From DATMAM01 sp035559995 (GTDB lineage Bacteria > Desulfobacterota > Binatia > UBA9968), in the NCBI GenBank assembly GCA_035559995.1, contig DATMAM010000030.1:62001-126000 (forward strand): a DNA stretch of 64,000 nt, in the 5' to 3' direction. The notes under the pieces are model-generated. The model did not search any database and was not told the DNA's origin. It saw nothing but the letters and a program-made list of their open reading frames with translations. This document shows, piece after piece, positions 58,432 through 64,000 of this stretch. The translations under genes and the position numbers were made by a program. Positions within the stretch are counted from its first letter, which is position 1, and each line of letters starts with the position of its first letter.

Positions 58432-59300
58432 CGCCCTGCTTCTCCCGCGCTGTACGGAATCAGCGCATCGCGCCCGCGCCGGTAATTTCTTTGCGATTGC
58501 GCCGGGTCGCGGTTCACGAAAGGCCGCTGATACATGGGATGCTTGAGGCTTCGCACCTCGTGCTCGAGGAGAAATTGCTCCTCTCCGGAGTCCGGATCGA
58601 CGATCGTCTTGAAGCGAAACTGGTGGTTGCGCACCTCTTCCAAGATGAGGCCGCGCTCTCTCAGGAAGCGATAGATGCTCGAGAACTTTGCGACGTAAAC
58701 GGCAATGTGGTGGCCGTCGTAGGGCGGAATCGCACCGTCGGTCTCGCGGAAAGTGATCCACTGGTTTCGCCCGATCGCGACCCGCGCGGCGGGCGGCTCG
58801 GAAAGAACAACGCTCGGCGCGCCCATGACCTTTTCGTAAAAGCGCGCTATGCCCGCCGCCGTCCCCGGTCTGGTATGAAACTCTATGTAAGGCAGCCCGA
58901 GCAGCATATCGCCGAATCTCGGCGCCGGCTCGTAGCAGCGGAATCGATTGCCCCAGGGGCAGGTGACCGCGATGTGATCGCTCTCGGCGGCCCAGGCGAA
59001 CTTGGTTCCTTCGAGGTCCTGCCGCACGCCCTCGAGGCGCGCGCTTAGCGCGCGCAGATCTGGAGTCACGATTCCGATGTGGCCCGGGATCACCTGCGCG
59101 GACCGCGTCGGCAAGTGAAACTGCTGCTCGCCGAGATTGACCCACATGTTGCTCAAGCCGACGGTCAGGTAAGGATCGCGCGTGAAGCCCATTCCGACCA
59201 CATAGAAAAGGGTCGCCGCGGCCTGATCGGGCACCTGAACGTTGATATGCTCCAAAAGGGCGATGTTGCCGACATCTTCGTTGGCGTAATCGTCGCTCAT
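58428..59300 (-). CDS. Two-domain VOC family protein
   Basis: A 290-residue protein with two tandem VOC modules, about residues 12-125 and 132-270. The first starts LLEHINVQVPD; the second LPYIEFHTRPG. HHIAVYV and FLLEHEVRSL resemble the later ligand positions of extradiol dioxygenases. The architecture is that of type I extradiol dioxygenases and related enzymes, but I cannot place all three iron ligands with certainty. GGAGG precedes ATG 59300. It is translationally coupled to the MDR gene, so the two may act on one aromatic or carbonyl substrate. Confidence 0.8.
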   Translation of the reverse strand: MSDDYANEDVGNIALLEHINVQVPDQAAATLFYVVGMGFTRDPYLTVGLSNMWVNLGEQQFHLPTRSAQVIPGHIGIVTPDLRALSARLEGVRQDLEGTKFAWAAESDHIAVTCPWGNRFRCYEPAPRFGDMLLGLPYIEFHTRPGTAAGIARFYEKVMGAPSVVLSEPPAARVAIGRNQWITFRETDGAIPPYDGHHIAVYVAKFSSIYRFLRERGLILEEVRNHQFRFKTIVDPDSGEEQFLLEHEVRSLKHPMYQRPFVNRDPAQSQRNYRRGRDALIPYSAGEAGR

Positions 59301-59414
59301 GACAGCCTCCTCAAGTTCGCATGGGCCACCGCGTGCGCGGAGCCGCTCCGCCGAAGGGAGGAAAACGGATCAACGAACCAGACACCTACACAACTACGCG
59401 AAGCGCCCGACAAA

Positions 59415-60167
59415 TCAAGAGAGCGTCATCTCGGCCACGACCGGGGCGTGATCGCTCGTGCCGACCTCGGCGAGAACCTTACAGCTCGAGAAGCGCTCGG
59501 CCAGCGGCGCGCTCGCGAAAAAGTAATCGAGCCGCCAGCCGATATTGCGCTGGCGGAGGTTGCGCCACGGCGCCCACCAGGTAAAGAGCCGGTCGTTTTC
59601 GGGATCGAGGGCGCGGCCGACGTCGACGAGCCCGCGCGCGAGAATGCGCTCGATCAGCGCGCGCTCCTCGGGCCGCTGGCCGATCAGTTTCGGGTTTCTC
59701 TCCTTGGGATGGACGTCGATTTCCGCGCGCGCGACGTTCATATCGCCGCACAGAATGACCTCGCGCCCGCTCGCGTGAGCTTCCGCAACGTACCTCTCGA
59801 GCTCCTCGAGAAAGCGCATCTTGGCGGCGAAGTCCTTGCCGCCGTTGGGAACATAAAGCGACGCGATCACCACGTTGCCGAGCTCTGCCGTCACCACTCG
59901 GCTCTCGTAATCGAACGGCGGATGAGCGAAGCGGGGAGGCTCCGGCAGCAGGTCTTTTCGGATCTGCAGCGCGACTCCGGAATAGGCCCGCTCGCCATGC
60001 CAGCAGCACCAGTAGTCCGGTATCTCGCAAAGAAGCGACGGGATCTGCGCCGGCGCGGCCTTGAGCTCCTGCAGGCAAATGATGTCGGGACGATCGCGGC
60101 TGATCCAGTCGAACAGCTCCGCCTGCCGGGCCCGAATTCCGTTGACGTTCCAGGTGGCGATTTTCAA
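59415..60167 (-). CDS. xth: Exodeoxyribonuclease III
   Basis: A 250-residue AP endonuclease and 3'-5' exonuclease of the EEP fold. MKIATWNVNGIRAR, LQELKAAPAQIP (metal glutamate), LYVPNGGKDF, CGDMNVARAEIDVH, WRLDYFFAS and GTSDHAPVVAE give the complete catalytic set. It acts in base excision repair. ATG 60167 is nineteen bases after the stop of the secreted protein gene upstream. Confidence 0.95.
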   Translation of the reverse strand: MKIATWNVNGIRARQAELFDWISRDRPDIICLQELKAAPAQIPSLLCEIPDYWCCWHGERAYSGVALQIRKDLLPEPPRFAHPPFDYESRVVTAELGNVVIASLYVPNGGKDFAAKMRFLEELERYVAEAHASGREVILCGDMNVARAEIDVHPKERNPKLIGQRPEERALIERILARGLVDVGRALDPENDRLFTWWAPWRNLRQRNIGWRLDYFFASAPLAERFSSCKVLAEVGTSDHAPVVAEMTLS

Positions 60168-60186
60168 AGGCTACTCACCCTCGATC

Positions 60187-60660
60187 TCAGCGTCTGTCCC
60201 AGGCCGGCCGATCCCCGGGTTCGCCCATGGTCCAGCTCGGCTTTTGGCGCGCGCAGAAGCGCCGGTCGGCGTCCACCTGTCTCCGCGACCCCTCGAGATC
60301 AACGACCACGGTAAAGCAGTGCTCCCGGCCGTGAAATCGATACCGCTCGTCGGGGCGAATGTTAACCTCGTTGGTTCCCGGCCGAAGAGAGATCCGCTCG
60401 CGCGCGACGACATCTTTGCCTTCGTGAATTTCGACTTCGGTGTCGCATTGGCGATTGCCGTCAAGATAAAGGCGCACCCTCCAAAAGCGGATGCGCTGCC
60501 CCTCGACGATGGGGTCGGGGCTCATATCCAAGTCCTGAATTCGCAGCCGATCGCCGCGGCGGCAGCCGCCGCGCCCGCGCTCTGCCGCCGCGGCATCCGA
60601 AACCAAGCTTAGCAGAAAAAGCCCCGCCAGTCCGACCAGTAGCGTTTTCAAAAAAGCCAT
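60187..60660 (-). CDS. Secreted protein of unknown function
   Basis: A 157-residue exported protein that I do not recognise. Residues 1-26 are a clear signal peptide (LLVGLAGLFLLSLVSDAAAA). The mature part of about 130 residues is beta-rich, with DMSPDPIVEGQRIRFWRVRL and a GTNEVNIRPDERYRF segment, resembling a small Ig-like or adhesin fold. Cysteines at C33, about C72, C115 and near the end could form two disulfides. AGGAGG before ATG 60660 supports the start. It is cotranscribed with xth by position, without an evident functional link. Confidence 0.75.
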   Translation of the reverse strand: MAFLKTLLVGLAGLFLLSLVSDAAAAERGRGGCRRGDRLRIQDLDMSPDPIVEGQRIRFWRVRLYLDGNRQCDTEVEIHEGKDVVARERISLRPGTNEVNIRPDERYRFHGREHCFTVVVDLEGSRRQVDADRRFCARQKPSWTMGEPGDRPAWDRR

Positions 60661-60794
60661 CGGCGACCTCCTGCTGGATGCCGTTTTATCCGCCCGAAAG
60701 CCGGCAAAGTATCGAGCAAGGGACCGCTCTTGTCAACCTGAGCCGCGTTTAGTAAGGAAGAGTTTCCGTAACGCTTAGCGGCGAGGTCGGCAAA

Positions 60795-61682
60795 ATGAAA
60801 TTCTGCTCCTACGACGCGGGTACGGTCGGAGTCGTGGTGGAAGACCGGGTTTTCCCGATCGGCGATGCTCTTGTCAAGAACGGCTTTTTGCGTGCCGAGC
60901 CCTCCATGATCGCCGTCATCGACATTCTCGCGCGCGACCCCGACGCCTGGCGGTGCGTCGAGAACCAGGTCAAGAGCGGCCCGTCGGTGCCGCTCGGCTC
61001 GGTCAAGCTCCTTCCGCCGGTGTCAAACCCGCCGTCGCTGTGGGCCGCGGCCGCCAACTACATGGATCACCGCAAGGAGATGGAAGCGAAGACGGGCAGG
61101 CAGGAAAGGCCCGTGCGCGACAAGGACGAACTGATGGCCGAATTCTTCTTGAAGCCGTCGTCTTCGATCATCGGGCCCGGCGACACGATTGTCCTGCCGA
61201 AGATCTCAAAAGACGTCGACTTCGAATGCGAGCTGTGCGCGGTGATCGGCAAGAGGGCGCGCTACGTGCGCGAAGACCAGGCCCTCGACTATGTCTTCGG
61301 CTACACCATTTGCTGGGATATCAGCCAGCGGGAGCCGTGGGGCCGCGGCAAGAGCAACACGCGCAACATCCGCAAGGGGTTTGATACCTTCACCGGCCTC
61401 GGGCCGTGGATCGTCACGAAGGATGAAATCGAAAATCCCCAGGACCTCTATATCCAGGTCGAGCAGAACGGCCATCTCGTCATGAACGCCTACACGGGCG
61501 ACATGATCTGTACCTTGCGCGACCATATCCGCTTTTTAACCCACGCCCTCACCCTGCGGCCCGGCGATCTCATCACCACGGGAACGCCGGCGGGCGTGCG
61601 CAAGCTCGCCGATGGCGATCACCTGAAGGGCCGCATCTCCAAGATCGGCGAGATGGAGCTGTTCGTGCGCGCGGAACAATAA
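60795..61682 (+). CDS. Fumarylacetoacetate hydrolase family protein
   Basis: A 295-residue FAH-fold enzyme. The metal ligands are likely in FECELCAVIGKRAR (two acidic residues) and GYTICWDIS (aspartate), with GDLITTGTPAGV as the conserved late box. Relatives hydrolyse fumarylacetoacetate or acylpyruvates, or decarboxylate and isomerise meta-cleavage products such as oxalocrotonate. ATG 60795 diverges from the secreted protein gene across 134 bases. A role in aromatic ring degradation is typical of the family. Confidence 0.9.
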   Translation: MKFCSYDAGTVGVVVEDRVFPIGDALVKNGFLRAEPSMIAVIDILARDPDAWRCVENQVKSGPSVPLGSVKLLPPVSNPPSLWAAAANYMDHRKEMEAKTGRQERPVRDKDELMAEFFLKPSSSIIGPGDTIVLPKISKDVDFECELCAVIGKRARYVREDQALDYVFGYTICWDISQREPWGRGKSNTRNIRKGFDTFTGLGPWIVTKDEIENPQDLYIQVEQNGHLVMNAYTGDMICTLRDHIRFLTHALTLRPGDLITTGTPAGVRKLADGDHLKGRISKIGEMELFVRAEQ

Positions 61683-61716
61683 CCGCGCACCGCGGCCCTT
61701 CACCGCGGGCCCGCCG

Positions 61717-62493
61717 ATGTTTGCGCTCAAACAGCTTGTGAAGGGGCTGATCCTTCCGCCCACCCCCTGGATCGTGCTGCTCGTGCTGGTGTGCGTTTTC
61801 TGGCGCCGGCGCTGGGCGCGCAGGCTCCTCGTCGCCACCACGATCTTGATTTTTCTTCTCCACTTCGGCTGGTTCGAGCGCTTGCTGCGCTACCCGCTGG
61901 AGTCTCGCTTCGCGCCGCTGCGCGATCCCCGGCAGGCGCCGGCGTTCGACGCGATCGTGGTTCTCACCGCGGAATCCACTCCCGCCGGCGGCCTGATTCC
62001 CTATCCCACGCTCGACGAAAGCATGTTTCGCCGTCTCGACGAAGCCTGGCGCCTTTACCGGCTTTTGCCGAGGCCGATCATCGTCGCCGGCGGCCACGTC
62101 GATCCTTTCACGCCGGCGCGCGACGAGAACAAGATCGCCTGCGACTATCTGCGCCTGTGGGGGGTTCGCGCCGAGCACGTCATTGCGGAACCGAGATCGC
62201 GCGACACGTTCGAGAGCGCGCTGGAAGTGAGGCGCATCCTCGAGCAGCGAAAATGGACGCGCTACCTGCTGGTCACCTCGGCGGTGCACATGCCCCGGAG
62301 CATGTTGGCCTTCGCCGCCGTGAGCCGCGAGCCGATACCGGCCCCCGCCGACTTCACGATCGGCGAGCAGCGGTTCACGCCGCTGGCTCTATTTCCCTCG
62401 GAGTCGGCGGCAAGAGGAACCATGATCGCCATCCACGAGTATATCGGCCTGGTCAATTACTTTGTGCGCGCCCGAAGCTACCGCGCCCGGTAG
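61717..62493 (+). CDS. YdcF/ElyC family (DUF218) membrane protein
   Basis: A 258-residue protein with two N-terminal membrane helices (about residues 17-29 and 38-52) and a DUF218 domain. FDAIVVLTAE, PRPIIVAGGHV, RSRDTFESALEVRRIL and LVTSAVHMPRSML are the family motifs. Members such as ElyC and SanA affect envelope integrity and lipid-carrier metabolism; enzymatic activity is not established. It lies 34 bases after the FAH gene. Confidence 0.87.
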   Translation: MFALKQLVKGLILPPTPWIVLLVLVCVFWRRRWARRLLVATTILIFLLHFGWFERLLRYPLESRFAPLRDPRQAPAFDAIVVLTAESTPAGGLIPYPTLDESMFRRLDEAWRLYRLLPRPIIVAGGHVDPFTPARDENKIACDYLRLWGVRAEHVIAEPRSRDTFESALEVRRILEQRKWTRYLLVTSAVHMPRSMLAFAAVSREPIPAPADFTIGEQRFTPLALFPSESAARGTMIAIHEYIGLVNYFVRARSYRAR

Positions 62494-62605
62494 CGCCCGC
62501 CCCGGACGCGCAGCGCGCCCGCCCGTGTTGTCAATCCCAAGCCGCTGTGCTATTCGGCGACCAGGGCAGAAAAAAATCCTGCGCCGCGCGCAAGGAGGAA
62601 ACGCT

Positions 62606-63502
62606 ATGGCGAGGCTCCAGGGCATCTATATTCCGCTCCCGACTCCTTTTACGGAAAAAGGCGACGTGGACGAGGACGGGCTCCGGCAGCTCGTCCACTT
62701 TTATCTGAGCGCGGGCGTGCACGGCCTGTTTGCGCTGGGAACGTTCGGTCAAGGGCCGGCGCTTTCTCCCGAAGAACGCAAGCGGGTGGCGGGCGTGGTT
62801 TTGAAGGCCGTCGGGGGAAGAATCCCCGTCGTCATCCACGTCGGCTGCGCCGACACCCCGACGACGATCAGCCTGGCGCGCGATGCCGTCGACAAGGGAG
62901 CGCCTGCGGTGGCCGTCGTGCCGCCCTACTATTTCGAGCACCACGACGACGAGGTTTTCAGCCACTACACGGCGGTGCATGACGCCGTCCGCCATCCGCT
63001 GTTCATCTATAACAACGCGGTGAACAGCGGCTACCGGATGACCGCGCAGTGGACGGCCAAGCTCTGCCGCGAGATCGCGGACGTGTGCGGCATCAAGATG
63101 TCGTTCATTCCGCTGGAACAGCAGATCGCGTTCGTGCGCGCGCTGCCGTCGTCGTGCGCCGTCTTTTCCGGCTCCGCCGTTCATCTGATGCCGGGGGTCT
63201 TGTGGGGGCTTGCGGGAGCGATCCACCCGCTGACGGTGGCGATTCCCGAGCTGCTCGTGAAGCTCTGGCGCGCCATCGAGGGCAACGATCTCGAGAGGGC
63301 GCTCGGACTCGAGGAGCGGGTCATCGACTTCAGCAACGATATCGTGAGCCTGAGCCGGACCTACGGGCGGGCCGTGTTGCGCGAGTCCTTGCGCATGCGC
63401 GACCTGCCGATTCGCTCGTTTCCGAGGTGGCCGACCAAGGAGCTCGAGCCGGCCGACCGGAAAAAATTGGCATCGGCCCTCAAAGCGGCGCTCGAAGCCT
63501 GA
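62606..63502 (+). CDS. DapA/NanA-family lyase
   Basis: A 298-residue TIM-barrel aldolase/lyase. The Schiff-base lysine is K164 in CGIKMSF and the catalytic tyrosine Y135 in LFIYNNAV. The oxyanion motif, GTTGE in dihydrodipicolinate synthase, reads GTFGQ, so the second Thr and the Glu are replaced and the true DapA reaction is unlikely. AAGGAGG before ATG 62606 fixes the start. It probably acts on another pyruvate-derived adduct. It is followed 24 bases later by a TenA/PqqC-like gene in the same direction. Confidence 0.88.
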   Translation: MARLQGIYIPLPTPFTEKGDVDEDGLRQLVHFYLSAGVHGLFALGTFGQGPALSPEERKRVAGVVLKAVGGRIPVVIHVGCADTPTTISLARDAVDKGAPAVAVVPPYYFEHHDDEVFSHYTAVHDAVRHPLFIYNNAVNSGYRMTAQWTAKLCREIADVCGIKMSFIPLEQQIAFVRALPSSCAVFSGSAVHLMPGVLWGLAGAIHPLTVAIPELLVKLWRAIEGNDLERALGLEERVIDFSNDIVSLSRTYGRAVLRESLRMRDLPIRSFPRWPTKELEPADRKKLASALKAALEA

Positions 63503-63526
63503 GGCCGCCGGCGCGAGGAGTTCGTC

Positions 63527-64000
63527 ATGAAGCAGCACGAGTGGAGAGAAAAGCTGGGCGAGGTTGTGCGCGAGCTGTTTTTGTCTCCCGAGATGGACGA
63601 GTTCTACGCGCTCAAAATTACCACCGCGCGGGCGCGGCTCTATCTTCTTCAGCTCGGAATCTATACCCGCCAGCGGCGCAACTACTGGCCGCAGGTCGCC
63701 GCGAACTGCCCCGAGCTCGAGGTCAAACAAAGAATCCTGGCGCACGAGTACGAAGAGCTGGTCGAGGACGAGCACTCGAAAAAAGGCCACCTCGATCTGA
63801 TCGTGCGACAAGGAAAGGAAATCGGGCTCAGCGAGGAAGCCATCCTCAAGGCCGAACCGCTGCCGACAACGAGGGCGGCGGTCTACGGCTGGTGGTGGCT
63901 CGCGCGCCACCGCCCGTGGCAGGAGGCGCTGGCCGCCTCGACGATCGCCGAGTGGACGAACGACGACCGCTTGCTGGGAGATCTCGGCGGCGGAAACTGC
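63527..64000 (+). CDS. TenA/PqqC-like haem-oxygenase-fold protein (cut by window end)
   Basis: The first 158 residues of a protein whose frame is still open at 64000. It begins MKQHEWREKLGEVVRELFLS behind GCGAGGAG (63513-63520). The helical HAEYE-like pattern ILAHEYEELVEDEHSKKGHL and the later GWWWLARHRPWQEALAAS resemble the haem-oxygenase-like fold of TenA, PqqC and the iron-containing redox enzymes. Acidic and His residues in AHEYEELVEDEH may bind a diiron centre. The truncation prevents a firmer call. It is 24 bases after the DapA-family gene and probably works with it. Confidence 0.72.
   Translation, partial: MKQHEWREKLGEVVRELFLSPEMDEFYALKITTARARLYLLQLGIYTRQRRNYWPQVAANCPELEVKQRILAHEYEELVEDEHSKKGHLDLIVRQGKEIGLSEEAILKAEPLPTTRAAVYGWWWLARHRPWQEALAASTIAEWTNDDRLLGDLGGGNC

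Overview
The window is a GC-rich (roughly 60-65 %, judged by eye), gene-dense bacterial chromosome segment. It holds 60 protein genes that I can support, the last cut by the window end, and two tRNA genes. I see no rRNA, CRISPR array, insertion sequence or phage gene. Gram-negative traits are a complete System I cytochrome c maturation operon, lipoproteins and a Lhr-type helicase. Together with many amidohydrolases, VOC proteins and unaccompanied substrate-binding proteins (NitT/TauT type and TctC type), they suggest an uncultivated deltaproteobacterium-like, Binatota-, NC10- or Rokubacteria-like soil or sediment organism. That placement is inference; no marker gene here settles it.

Region by region. 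(1) 186-8607, + strand: an accessory catabolic block with an O-methyltransferase, an ACMSD-like amidohydrolase, a three-subunit molybdenum hydroxylase (FAD, 2Fe-2S and Mo subunits, overlapping by 4 bp), a 4-oxalocrotonate-tautomerase-like protein, a small membrane protein, a VOC protein, a NitT/TauT-type binding protein and a class II aldolase. (2) 8636-12835: a GST and an MFS permease (- strand), then an orphan membrane histidine kinase and a CBS-pair protein. (3) 13090-19805: an Lrp/AsnC regulator directly upstream of gltB and gltD. (4) 19992-27054: an MFS exporter, a nine-unit TPR protein, a second amidohydrolase, two small lipoprotein-like genes behind a textbook sigma-54 promoter, tRNA-Lys and tRNA-Glu behind a near-consensus sigma-70 promoter, an isochorismatase-fold hydrolase and a TctC-type binding protein.

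(5) 34914-27056, - strand: ccmA, ccmB, ccmC, ccmD, a DsbA-like thioredoxin, ccmE, ccmF, ccmG and a ccmH-ccmI fusion, a full haem-delivery and apocytochrome-reduction pathway in one run. (6) 35200-50590, + strand: a membrane protein, then a TCA module (icd, mdh, sucC, sucD), ndk, rlmN, MTA phosphorylase and a PfkB kinase, then a nucleotide-sugar and glycosyl-transfer set (GT2, ugd, UXS-like decarboxylase, galE), then lepA and lepB. (7) 50634-64000: a 1457-residue Lhr-family helicase, a peptidase of family S51, a RidA-like protein without the usual arginine, a threonine aldolase, an MDR oxidoreductase, a two-domain VOC protein, exonuclease III, a secreted protein, an FAH-family hydrolase, a YdcF-family protein, a DapA-family lyase and a truncated TenA/PqqC-like gene.

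Most worth a second look are: inverted repeats built from GTTTCGGGTTTCG-like words or GCCTCACG words, lying in the few non-overlapping junctions of otherwise tight operons (gltB-gltD, ccmB-ccmC, icd-mdh, sucC-sucD); an 81-bp block with short inverted ends lying exactly in frame in the leader of the ccmH-ccmI gene; the sigma-54 promoter with an upstream palindrome; and the unusual active-site loop of the molybdenum hydroxylase. I found no clearly new defence or mobile system.
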